64,000 nt of DNA. Source: Myroides albus. GTDB taxonomy: Bacteria > Bacteroidota > Bacteroidia > Flavobacteriales > Flavobacteriaceae. Both the position numbers and the translations under genes were made by a program. The stretch is taken from the NCBI RefSeq assembly GCF_009711045.1, contig NZ_WMJX01000008.1, positions 1-64,000 of the forward strand. The letters run 5' to 3'. Below, piece by piece: positions 35,374-43,998 of the stretch (the first letter of the stretch is position 1; every line of letters begins with the position of its first letter). The notes below the pieces were generated by a model. That model ran no database searches. It was not told where the DNA came from and worked only from the letters and a program-made list of their open reading frames with translations.

Positions 35374-38208
35374 ATGAAAATACATTTCTTATCTATACTT
35401 GTCTTAGTGCTACTACTGAGTAGTTGTAGTTACGATGATCAAGCAAAAAATATAAGTAATGACTCATCTTTAGATTATCAACCCAAAGGGATTGAGGGAA
35501 TGATGAGCATTAAGTTACAACCAGAGATATTACTAGGTATAGACAATACAAAAAATGAAATACAACTACCCACAGGAGTTAAAGCTTTAGACGAATATTT
35601 AGAATCTATCGGAGCCTATAAGCTAAAGAGAGTTTTCCCTTTTGCTGGTAAACATGAGCAAATGCAGGTAAAAGAAAATCTCCATACTTGGTATACAGTT
35701 TGGTTAGATCAACAAAAGGTAACACCGAGTATAAGGTCTAACAAAGCAAATATAAGTAGCGATGTTGTTGCCTATTCAGAACCAGTATATGAGCCTAGAT
35801 TAGAATCACATACAATAAAGCCTATTAATTCATTAAATGTTATTGAGGCTTCTAATTCTTTTTTTAATGACCCTTTGTTTTCTAAACAATGGAATTTATT
35901 AAACACAGGAACAGTGGGAAACTATCAAAATGGAGATCAGCATATTATTAGTTCAATTGCAGGAGCAGATATTAATGTTATTCCAGCTTGGGAACAAGAA
36001 ACTGGTAGTTCAGATATTATTGTATCCATAGTGGATGGAGGAGTGGATATTTATCACGAGGATTTGATTGATAATTTATGGATTAATGAAGGGGAAATAG
36101 CAGGAAATGGAATAGATGATGATAATAATGGGTATATAGATGATATTTATGGTTTTAATTTTGTGGATGAAGTTGGGATTATAGAGCCTCATGACCATGG
36201 TACACATGTTGCAGGTGTGATAGCGGCAAGTAATAACAATGCAAAGGGAATCAGTAGTATTGCTGGCGGAAATGGCAAGCCTAAAAGTGGTGTGAGGATT
36301 ATGAGTTCACAGATTTTTAAAAACAATCCCAATTATGATGCAAATGATCCGGATTCTAGACCTAATATTTCAGTAAAGTCTTCAAATCATAGTGCGGCAG
36401 CTATTGTCTATGGAGCGAACAATGGAGCAGTTATTAGCCAGAATTCTTGGGGATATGATGTAGGGGTAAAAACACCAAGAGTGGTTAAAGAAGCCATTGA
36501 GTATTTTAATAAGTATGCCGGAAACTCAGGGAAAACAAAGAAGGTGATCAATGGTGGGATTGTAATTTTTGCAGCTTCGAATGATAATACAGAGTTTAAA
36601 ACTTATCCTGCTGCAGAGCCTGATGTAATCGCTGTAGCAGCTTATGCTCCAGATTTTTCAGCTACTTGGTATACCAACTATGGCAGTTGGGTTGATATAG
36701 CGGCTCCTGGGGGCTCTAGTAGAGTTGGGAAAAAGTATCCTCACATAGCCGGAGAAATGACTTCAGGTATTTTAAGTACGATTAGCTCTAGTAAAGGACA
36801 AAGTAGATATGGATATATGCAAGGGACATCAATGGCTGCTCCTCATGTAAGTGGTATTGCTAGTTTAATTATCTCTAAATATGGGAATGAAGCTTATACT
36901 AGGGAGGACTTAAAACAAAGGTTGTTAACTAGTGTAAAGGGTATTAATGCTAATAATTATAATACTTCTATGTATTATGATAAAATGGGAAAAGGATTTA
37001 TAGATGCTAGTGTAGCCTTATCTGAGTTTGATCATAGTGTAAAACCAGCAGAGCCTTTCTTTGTCGATGAGCATATTAAACAAGGATATTCTTCAATTAC
37101 ATTAGCATGGAGTTCTATCCTGGCCAAAGAAGAGAAAAATACCAATATAGAAAGTTATGTGATTTATAAGTCAAAGCGTGAGATAACAAATTCCAATTAC
37201 GATGATAATCAAGTAGAAAAACTAGAAGTTCCTGCTAGTTATAGTAATGCTGAAGATGTTTTAAAAAGGACAATTACTGATCTAAAAAGTGGAACCACAT
37301 ATTATTTCGCAATTAAATCGTTTGCTCGTAATGGAAAGTCTTCAAATCTTATTATCTACCCAGGAGGTATTGCTACTTTGACAAATAAAGCACCTTTAAT
37401 TTCTACTAATATAGACTTAAGTAAGCCTATAGAGATAGCTGGTAATGACCAACTAGAGGTTGTATTTACAGTAAAAGACCCAGAGGATCATACTTGGGAT
37501 TATGTCTTGAGTAACAGTGCTCAAAATTATCATCATCGTACAGGTAATCAGGTTTATCTTAAAATATTTGCATCCAAATATTATAAAGGAGAACATAGTG
37601 TTACTCTATGGGTAAAGGATCAGTACGCAGCACAGAGCAGTATGACAATTCCCTTTAAGGTAATATTAAAGAGTCCGCCTAGATTAAAAGATCAAGACAA
37701 GTTAATTGGTGTTTCTTATAATCAACAAGAAAGCTTTGATCTACAAAAGATCATATTTGATGAGCATCCAGAGAAGTTATCATTTAAAATTAAATCAGTG
37801 GCTAATGATCATATTACAGCTTCTTTAAATAAAGGAGAATTAACCGTGATAGGTAAAAAACTTGGAAGTAGTGCTGTAACAGTTATTGCCATGGATAATC
37901 ACGCTCAAGAGGTAGAGTTTACATTACCAGTATTTGTTTATAAAAACAAGGGAATTTATAGTTTGTACCCTACCATAGCAACTTCTAAAGTCTATGTAAA
38001 ACTTGGCCAAGTAGTACATGGAGATGTAAGCTTAAAAATTAGAGATGTTACAGGAAGAATGGTGAAAAAAAGTAGTTTTAATACCAGTGTATTAGATCCG
38101 GTTAAGCGTACATACTTAGTTGATATTAACTCACTAAGTCCTGGCAAATATGAGCTAAGTATTATACATAACTCAAATACGTATAAAGAATATTTTGTAA
38201 AAGAATAA
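35374..38208 (+). CDS. S8 family (subtilisin-like) peptidase with lipobox and T9SS C-terminal domain
   Basis: A 944-residue secreted serine peptidase. The catalytic triad is intact: Asp in VSIVDGGVDIYHEDL (about 220), His in HDHGTHVAGV (about 275) and Ser in GTSMAAPHVSG (about 486). A pro-region of about 150 residues precedes the catalytic domain. A fibronectin-like domain (about 575-680) and cadherin-like repeats follow, and the last 75 residues (from YSLYPTIATSKVYVK, with VTGRMVKK and a KEYFVKE end) form a type A T9SS sorting domain. The N-terminus carries a lipobox (LLSSC) followed by SYDDQ, an unusual combination with T9SS export. It likely processes extracellular protein for the receptor system. 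Confidence 0.9.
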   Translation: MKIHFLSILVLVLLLSSCSYDDQAKNISNDSSLDYQPKGIEGMMSIKLQPEILLGIDNTKNEIQLPTGVKALDEYLESIGAYKLKRVFPFAGKHEQMQVKENLHTWYTVWLDQQKVTPSIRSNKANISSDVVAYSEPVYEPRLESHTIKPINSLNVIEASNSFFNDPLFSKQWNLLNTGTVGNYQNGDQHIISSIAGADINVIPAWEQETGSSDIIVSIVDGGVDIYHEDLIDNLWINEGEIAGNGIDDDNNGYIDDIYGFNFVDEVGIIEPHDHGTHVAGVIAASNNNAKGISSIAGGNGKPKSGVRIMSSQIFKNNPNYDANDPDSRPNISVKSSNHSAAAIVYGANNGAVISQNSWGYDVGVKTPRVVKEAIEYFNKYAGNSGKTKKVINGGIVIFAASNDNTEFKTYPAAEPDVIAVAAYAPDFSATWYTNYGSWVDIAAPGGSSRVGKKYPHIAGEMTSGILSTISSSKGQSRYGYMQGTSMAAPHVSGIASLIISKYGNEAYTREDLKQRLLTSVKGINANNYNTSMYYDKMGKGFIDASVALSEFDHSVKPAEPFFVDEHIKQGYSSITLAWSSILAKEEKNTNIESYVIYKSKREITNSNYDDNQVEKLEVPASYSNAEDVLKRTITDLKSGTTYYFAIKSFARNGKSSNLIIYPGGIATLTNKAPLISTNIDLSKPIEIAGNDQLEVVFTVKDPEDHTWDYVLSNSAQNYHHRTGNQVYLKIFASKYYKGEHSVTLWVKDQYAAQSSMTIPFKVILKSPPRLKDQDKLIGVSYNQQESFDLQKIIFDEHPEKLSFKIKSVANDHITASLNKGELTVIGKKLGSSAVTVIAMDNHAQEVEFTLPVFVYKNKGIYSLYPTIATSKVYVKLGQVVHGDVSLKIRDVTGRMVKKSSFNTSVLDPVKRTYLVDINSLSPGKYELSIIHNSNTYKEYFVKE

Positions 38209-38219
38209 AATAAAAAGTC

Positions 38220-39158
38220 ATGTTTATTAAAATACTTCAGTATATATCTATAACAGCATTATTTTCTCTGAGTTTCTCTGGCTTTGGTCAGCAGCGTGGA
38301 CTACCTGTTTTAGAAACCCCTGGCTCGGCAGAGTCTTTAGCAAAAGGCTTAACTACAATGGCAAGAGCTTCTCAAGCTTTTATTTATAGTAATCCTGCTT
38401 CTATATTTAATACAAATACAAAGTTTAATACTAGTTATTCAGTGGGGTTATTACCTACACAGGATAAGAATATGAGTCTACATTCGATTGCTACTGCTTA
38501 TCAAAGAGATCGTAGTGCCTTTTTTATGGGAGCTAGGTATTTTTCAATGGGAAGTATCACTGAGCAATGGGATAGTGAGATGAATCCCATTGATCAAGGT
38601 AAAAAGTTAGATTTCTATTCTTATACTCTTGATTTGGGTTATGCCTATAGAATAAGTAATTCATTTACAGGTTATACCAAGTTGGGGTTTGCCAATCAAA
38701 GGGTTATATCAAATTTTAAAGCCTATTATCTAACACTAGGGATCTTTTACTCTGGGAATATACACCAAGGAATCTACTCTCTAGGAGTTGAGGTTTCTAA
38801 TTTAGGATTTGATAAGTATAAAGATAAAACCAAATCTTTGCCAAGTTTATTAAAGTTAGGAGGTTCTATATTATTGCCCACTTTTGAGAATCATCAAATA
38901 GAAATCGCTTCAAATTATGGATTGTATATGCCTGTTGATGATTATGTAGCTAAGTCACATTTTAATATGGGGGTTAATTATATTTTCTTAGATAAATATA
39001 GTATTTCAACAGGAGGACACATAGGAGAAAACAACGATTATTTAACTACAGGCTTAGGTTTAAAATACCAGTCATTTAGGTTTAATATAGCTTCTAAAAT
39101 AGCCATGAGACAAGATCTAGAGAATATATACATGTTAGATATAGGATATAGTCTATAG
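38220..39158 (+). CDS. PorV/PorQ-like outer-membrane protein
   Basis: A 312-residue beta-barrel protein with a signal peptide ending in GFGQQ. The start ETPGSAESLAKGLTTMARASQAFIYSNPA resembles the PorV/PorQ family (also seen as AxxAGMGxAxxA...NPA in FadL-like barrels). PorV is the shuttle that takes T9SS cargo from the translocon to the surface, and PorQ aids attachment. Being encoded 11 bases after a T9SS-cargo peptidase gene suggests a dedicated partner. Identification rests on overall likeness, so a general FadL/PorV-type barrel remains possible. No other T9SS component is in the window. Confidence 0.7.
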   Translation: MFIKILQYISITALFSLSFSGFGQQRGLPVLETPGSAESLAKGLTTMARASQAFIYSNPASIFNTNTKFNTSYSVGLLPTQDKNMSLHSIATAYQRDRSAFFMGARYFSMGSITEQWDSEMNPIDQGKKLDFYSYTLDLGYAYRISNSFTGYTKLGFANQRVISNFKAYYLTLGIFYSGNIHQGIYSLGVEVSNLGFDKYKDKTKSLPSLLKLGGSILLPTFENHQIEIASNYGLYMPVDDYVAKSHFNMGVNYIFLDKYSISTGGHIGENNDYLTTGLGLKYQSFRFNIASKIAMRQDLENIYMLDIGYSL

Positions 39159-39209
39159 AACATAAAATTTGATAAGGAATTTAAATTATAATTTTAAAAC
39201 AGATAAAAT

Positions 39210-39734
39210 ATGAAAAAAGTGTTTTTTTTATTAATCACTACTACTATGGTTTTTACTGGTTGTAAAAAAGGCAGTGATATGACTGCTAACAAGGTAATAT
39301 ACAATCAAAATGATTATGAGTTTTTTGGAGAGAAATTCGAACTATTAGATCAAATAAAAGATAAAGAATATGTCACAAAACTATATCAAGAGTTAAGAGA
39401 AGGGGATACCCTAAAAGTTGCTTTTTCATCTAATATTCAACAGGTTTGTCAAAAGAAGGGATGTTGGATGAGTTTAGAGCTTTTAGATGATAAAAATAGC
39501 TTTGTTAAATTTAAAAACTATGGCTTTTTTGCTCCAATGAATGCCTCAGGACACAATGCTATTGTTAATGGAAAAGCATTTGTTTCTATTATTGAAATAG
39601 ATGAATTAAAACACTATGCAAAAGACGCTGGCAAGTCGGAACAAGAAATAGCTGAGATTATAGAACCAAAAGTTATCTATAGTTTCTTAGCCGAGGGAAT
39701 TGCAATTGAAAAACAACAACAAATAGTTCAATAA
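39210..39734 (+). CDS. DUF4920 domain lipoprotein
   Basis: A 174-residue lipoprotein; the signal ends in lipobox FTGC, with the next residues KKGSD lacking a surface-export motif, so a periplasmic-face location is likely. The mature part is a DUF4920 domain, with the hallmark CQKKGCWM (about residues 90-97) and later ISIIEIDELKHYAKDAGKSEQEI. The paired cysteines of this motif suggest metal or thiol chemistry, but no function is established. It is the last gene of the cluster (52 bases after the PorV-like gene) and is followed by a bidirectional terminator. Confidence 0.85.
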   Translation: MKKVFFLLITTTMVFTGCKKGSDMTANKVIYNQNDYEFFGEKFELLDQIKDKEYVTKLYQELREGDTLKVAFSSNIQQVCQKKGCWMSLELLDDKNSFVKFKNYGFFAPMNASGHNAIVNGKAFVSIIEIDELKHYAKDAGKSEQEIAEIIEPKVIYSFLAEGIAIEKQQQIVQ

Positions 39735-39786
39735 TCTATTGGTTGATAAACAATGTTTTATTTCAAGATTCAGATCTAAGAAAACA

Positions 39787-39812
39787 GGGAGCGAGTTTAT
39801 CGCTCCCATTTT
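39787..39812. terminator. Bidirectional terminator closing the DUF4876 cluster
   Basis: A perfect 8-bp G+C-rich stem (GGGAGCGA 39787-39794, TCGCTCCC 39800-39807), loop GTTTA, flanked by an A tract and T residues, between convergent genes. Confidence 0.8.
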
Positions 39813-39813
39813 G

Positions 39814-41010
39814 TTATATTTTAGTTTCTATTTTTGTTTTAAGACATTTGATAAAAACCTTTTCCTGATTGTTTAAGGTGGTGAAAAAAAGGTATTGCTC
39901 ACCGCCATCTTTAATTTTCCATTTCTTGCGGAGTTCCTCTACCTTTATTGGAAAGTTACGCGTTGTTACATTGGCCTTGGTATTGGTTAGATACAATTTA
40001 GCGTTTGCTTTGTTGTAGGGGATGACTTCTTGGATTTCAAATGACCTACCAGCAAAGTTTTCAATTAAATTGTCACTTGTATATAGTTGAGAGTGTTGAT
40101 GTAATTTCTCAATTTTATAGTAAGGACAAATACAGTCAAATTTTCCAGTTTTTAGTACAGCACTATTGGGCTCATATAAAAACTTTTTAGGTAAAGCGTA
40201 AACAGGCTCACAACTTTGGTCGAGTGTAGTCTTAAAAGTGCTAATTTGATTGTGGTGTATATTAACAGCGGTTAATTCAACGCTTGCAATACTTCCTTTT
40301 TTTAACACCCACAAGAGCTCCTTTACTTCATTGTTTAATGCAATGATGTGAATTGCGCTAACGTGCTTTAGTTCATTAAGCCCTGCGTGAATATCCAAAA
40401 GGGGAGAGGTCTTAATTAGCACATTATTTGTATGCGAAAATAGAAGTTCTAAATGTTCAGGTACGTTGGGCAAACAATCACTTAAAAAGAATACTTTCTC
40501 TTTGGATTGATTTCTTCGTGCGGGATCAACGTAAATCCAGTCCCATTGTTTTTTCTGCTCAGCTATATACACTAAGCTATCTCCACAGTGTGTGGTAATA
40601 TTCTTGACACCTAATTGATTATAGTTATGAGCTACCATATGACTTAGGTAGGACTGCATCTCACAGTGTACAACTTGTTTTATATGCTTTGCAAAGTAAA
40701 GACAATCCACACCAAAGCCTCCAGTAAGGTCAATTAGACTCTCACCAAAAACTAAGTTCGCTTTGTACTTAGCACATACCTCAGATGAAGTTTGTTCAAT
40801 AGAAAGCTTAGCAGGGTACAATATATTTGGACTGTTGTACCAAGTCGGAAGTTTGTCAATACACTTTTGCTTAGCTTCGATTTGCATGAGCAAATCACTC
40901 ATTTCAATATGTTGAAAAGGAGATTTTTTAAAAGCTAAATCTTTATTGTTTTTATCAAGGTGATCATTAATGTACTCTTGAACTTCAAGAGCTAATAAAG
41001 GATTTTCCAA
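39814..41010 (-). CDS. SAM-dependent methyltransferase with THUMP-like C-terminus
   Basis: A 398-residue class I methyltransferase. Motif I is DLTGGFGVD (about residues 93-101), the acidic residue after strand 2 is in VVHCEMQ, and motif IV reads YVDPARR (about 158-164), a DPA(R)R form found in a Bacteroidetes family annotated as THUMP-like-domain methyltransferases. The C-terminal 200 residues are that THUMP-like part, which suggests an RNA substrate; the target is unknown. It begins with TTG directly abutting the TAA of the AI-2E gene (TAATTG), so translation is coupled. It is the last gene of a four-gene minus-strand operon with tsaD and rsmE. Confidence 0.8.
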   Translation of the reverse strand: MENPLLALEVQEYINDHLDKNNKDLAFKKSPFQHIEMSDLLMQIEAKQKCIDKLPTWYNSPNILYPAKLSIEQTSSEVCAKYKANLVFGESLIDLTGGFGVDCLYFAKHIKQVVHCEMQSYLSHMVAHNYNQLGVKNITTHCGDSLVYIAEQKKQWDWIYVDPARRNQSKEKVFFLSDCLPNVPEHLELLFSHTNNVLIKTSPLLDIHAGLNELKHVSAIHIIALNNEVKELLWVLKKGSIASVELTAVNIHHNQISTFKTTLDQSCEPVYALPKKFLYEPNSAVLKTGKFDCICPYYKIEKLHQHSQLYTSDNLIENFAGRSFEIQEVIPYNKANAKLYLTNTKANVTTRNFPIKVEELRKKWKIKDGGEQYLFFTTLNNQEKVFIKCLKTKIETKI

Positions 41011-42102
41011 TTATAACTTTTTGGTTAATATTTGAATAAAGCGAACATTTGGCAAGAACTCTTTAGCTATAACTTTTATACAAGTATAAATAGGGACAGC
41101 TGCAATCATTCCAAAAATTCCTGAGAACATTCCAGAGGCTAGAATAACAATGAATATCTCTAAAGGATGTGATTTAACGCTATTTGAAAAGATCAAAGGC
41201 TGGTTTACAACGTTGTCGATTAGTTGAATAAATAAAAAGCCAAACATAACTGTTAACGCCTTTGGTAGAGTAACTTCTGTTATGTTATCGCCTAAAAAGC
41301 TCAACATGGTAAACAAAACTGCAAGGACGTTTCCAATTAGTGGGCCTATATATGGAATGATGTTTAAGATAGCACATAAGAATGCGATCATTAAGGCACC
41401 ATTTACTCCAACTATTGCTAAAAGGATAAAACTCAAAATAAAGATAACCGTAATTTGAGCTACTAGTCCAAGAAAGTATCTCGATAGTAGATTGTTAATT
41501 TTATCCAATGAAGTTAATACTTTGTTTTCGTGTTTACTTGGGAATATCTTCTTGAACTGGTATTCTAAGATAACTTGATCTTTTAAAAAGAAAAAAGTGA
41601 TAAATAAAATAGCAAAAACTCCCATTCCAAACTCACTTAGAAAACCAAGTAATGTGTTGAATAAATTTGGAACAAAGTCTAGTTTGAGTTGAGATTTAAA
41701 ATTCGCACTCTCTAAAAGGGTGTCTAAACTAAAGCCCTTGGTTGATAAATAAAGATCGAGTTTGTGAATTAACCCATTAAAATCCTCTTGCAAATGTGAG
41801 GTGTTTAAGACAGATAAGTTCTGTGCTTGTGTGGTAAATAAAGGGATAAACATAAATATAAAGCCGATAAAGAAAGCGATGTAAATAACAATAGTTATCA
41901 CAACGGCTAAGGTGCGCTTTATACGTAGTTTTTTCTTAAAAAACTCTACTAAAGGTTTACCTATCAATGCTAAGACAAAAGCCAAGGCAGTATAGATAAA
42001 AAGAGAACTAATTTGCAATATTAACATTGCACCTAGGTATATTGCTACTAATATTAAAACAGCTCTTACAATACCTTTAGAAATCGTTTTTGAATCAACC
42101 AT
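41011..42102 (-). CDS. AI-2E family transporter (YdiK/PerM type)
   Basis: A 363-residue inner-membrane protein with about eight hydrophobic segments, of the AI-2E exporter/PerM family. The conserved central stretch VGVNGALMIAFLCAILNIIPYIGPLIGN (about residues 225-252) is diagnostic of the family. Members include the TqsA AI-2 exporter and sodium/proton antiporters, so the substrate cannot be assigned. The ORF is open to 42144, but the ATG at 42102 (MVDSKTISKG) clears the rsmE stop codon by 7 bases and is preferred. Confidence 0.88.
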   Translation of the reverse strand: MVDSKTISKGIVRAVLILVAIYLGAMLILQISSLFIYTALAFVLALIGKPLVEFFKKKLRIKRTLAVVITIVIYIAFFIGFIFMFIPLFTTQAQNLSVLNTSHLQEDFNGLIHKLDLYLSTKGFSLDTLLESANFKSQLKLDFVPNLFNTLLGFLSEFGMGVFAILFITFFFLKDQVILEYQFKKIFPSKHENKVLTSLDKINNLLSRYFLGLVAQITVIFILSFILLAIVGVNGALMIAFLCAILNIIPYIGPLIGNVLAVLFTMLSFLGDNITEVTLPKALTVMFGFLFIQLIDNVVNQPLIFSNSVKSHPLEIFIVILASGMFSGIFGMIAAVPIYTCIKVIAKEFLPNVRFIQILTKKL

Positions 42103-42109
42103 AAATATT

Positions 42110-42817
42110 TTATTCGTTTGTGAATATAAAACTGTGTACCGCAACTACCGCTGCAGTTTCAGTGCGTAACCTTGTGTGTCCAAGAGAAACAGGCTTATAA
42201 CCTTTGTCAAGAGCTAATTGTATTTCACTTGGAGAGAAATCTCCTTCTGGACCTACTAAAAGTAAATAATTTTTGTGAGGTAATATACTGTCTTTTAACA
42301 AAATTTTTTCTTGGTCTTCCTCACAATGAGCAATGTATAATTCTCCTTGGTGATCTTGATTCAAAAATTCTTTTAGAGAAATAGGTTGATTGAGTTTCGG
42401 CAAGTACATTTGAAGGGATTGTTTCATTGCTGATTGAACAATTCTTTCAAATCGCTCGGTCTTAACTATCTTTCTTTCCGAATGTTCACAGATAATTGGC
42501 GTTATTTCGTGAATGCCTATTTCAGTGGCTTTTTCCAAGAACCACTCGTAGCGTTCATTCATTTTGGTAGGAGCCACGGCTAAGTGCAGTCGAAATGGGG
42601 TATGTGGGATTAATTTATGTTCGATAATTTGAGTCATACAAGCTTTGTCGGAATCTAAAGTAATCTCAGTGGTGAATAAATTCCCATTGCCATCCGTTAC
42701 ATGAAGTGTATCTCCAATTTTTCGTCTAAGGACTTTTATGATGTGTTTACTTTCGTCTTTGTCAAAAGTAAAAGTAGGGTTATCAGTACTGATATTTGGG
42801 GAATAAAATAATTGCAT
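42110..42817 (-). CDS. rsmE: 16S rRNA m3U1498 methyltransferase
   Basis: A 235-residue SPOUT-class methyltransferase that methylates N3 of U1498 in 16S rRNA. The N-terminal PUA-like domain contains HIIKVLRRKIGDTLHVTDG (about residues 26-44), and the C-terminal knot has ATEIGIHEITPIICEHSE, LLVGPEGDFSPSEI and SLGHTRLRTETAAVVA, the typical SAM-binding loops. The frame extends upstream to 42886, but the ATG at 42817 (MQLFYSPNI) is the normal start and lies 11 bases past the tsaD stop. It is in an operon with tsaD. Confidence 0.95.
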   Translation of the reverse strand: MQLFYSPNISTDNPTFTFDKDESKHIIKVLRRKIGDTLHVTDGNGNLFTTEITLDSDKACMTQIIEHKLIPHTPFRLHLAVAPTKMNERYEWFLEKATEIGIHEITPIICEHSERKIVKTERFERIVQSAMKQSLQMYLPKLNQPISLKEFLNQDHQGELYIAHCEEDQEKILLKDSILPHKNYLLLVGPEGDFSPSEIQLALDKGYKPVSLGHTRLRTETAAVVAVHSFIFTNE

Positions 42818-42828
42818 AAGTTTGGTTT

Positions 42829-43851
42829 TTAAAATTCTATACGAGCTTTTGATACGATGGAAGAATCGGCAAATATTGATTCGCAATATCTATAATAACC
42901 CACAATACCTATCATCGCAGCATTATCAGTTGTGTATTCAAACTTTGGAATAAAGGTTTTCCACTTGTATTTGTCTTCTGCTTGTTTGAGTGTTTGTCGA
43001 ATACCTGAATTGGCAGAAACCCCACCACCTATAGCAATTTGCTTTATGCCAGTTTGTTTAACAGCTAATTTTAATTTATCCATTAAGATCTGGATAATCG
43101 TATATTGAATAGAAGCACAGATATCTGCTTTGTTTTCTTCTATAAAATTAGGATTCTCCTTCACACTTTTTTGTATAAAATATAAGATTTGTGTTTTTAA
43201 GCCACTGAAACTAAAGTTTAACCCATCTACTTTTGGCTTTGTAAATTGAAAAGCTTTAGGATTACCTTCTTTGGCATACTTGTCAATCAACGGGCCTCCA
43301 GGATAAGGGAATCCCAATATTTTTGCAGACTTGTCAAAAGCCTCACCAACAGCGTCGTCAGTTGTTTCTCCCAGAATCTCTAAACCAAAAAAACTGTTTA
43401 CTTTAACTATTTGAGTATGACCTCCTGAGATAGTCAAAGCAAGAAAGGGAAACTCAGGCTTGTCATAGCCTTGTTCATCGATAAAGTGGCAAAGAATATG
43501 AGCGTGCATGTGATTCACAGCGACAAGGGGAATATTCAAGGCAAGAGACAGAGATTTTGCAAAGGATCCACCGACTAATAGTGATCCCATTAATCCTGGG
43601 CCTTGTGTAAAGGCAATTCCGTTTAATTCTTCTTTGGTTATTCCAGCTTTCTTTAAGGCGATATCCACAACTGGTACAATGTTTTGTTGGTGTGCACGAG
43701 AAGCTAATTCGGGCACTACACCACCATATTGTTCGTGTATTTCTTGTTTAGCTACTACATTTGACAATACTTTATTATTGTGCATTACCGCTGCTGATGT
43801 GTCATCACATGAGCTTTCTATAGCTAAAATATAAGTTGATTTAGAAGACAT
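42829..43851 (-). CDS. tsaD: tRNA threonylcarbamoyladenosine biosynthesis protein TsaD
   Basis: A 340-residue Kae1/TsaD protein that transfers the threonylcarbamoyl group to A37 of ANN-decoding tRNAs with TsaB and TsaE. The start LAIESSCDDTSAAV, the metal-binding histidines in NHMHAHILC (about residues 108-116), and GGHTQIV and IGGGVSANSGIRQ are all present. It is the first gene of the minus-strand operon, divergent from tamB with about 150 bases between. Confidence 0.97.
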   Translation of the reverse strand: MSSKSTYILAIESSCDDTSAAVMHNNKVLSNVVAKQEIHEQYGGVVPELASRAHQQNIVPVVDIALKKAGITKEELNGIAFTQGPGLMGSLLVGGSFAKSLSLALNIPLVAVNHMHAHILCHFIDEQGYDKPEFPFLALTISGGHTQIVKVNSFFGLEILGETTDDAVGEAFDKSAKILGFPYPGGPLIDKYAKEGNPKAFQFTKPKVDGLNFSFSGLKTQILYFIQKSVKENPNFIEENKADICASIQYTIIQILMDKLKLAVKQTGIKQIAIGGGVSANSGIRQTLKQAEDKYKWKTFIPKFEYTTDNAAMIGIVGYYRYCESIFADSSIVSKARIEF

Positions 43852-43926
43852 TCTCTATTTGAAATTTTTGTTTAAGAATAACTGTTTTAACTTGACAAAA
43901 CATGGTATTCTATGTGGAAAAATACT

Positions 43927-43934
43927 TAAATTTG
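43927..43934 (+). promoter_or_regulatory. -7 promoter box of tamB
   Basis: TAAATTTG matches TAnnTTTG; it lies 65-101 bases before the two candidate tamB start codons. No TTG at a standard distance is seen. Confidence 0.4.
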
Positions 43935-43998
43935 CTATTTGCTATTTTATTGTGAAATAAGCAAATAATTAGGCTGCAAATTTAAAACATAAAACGTT

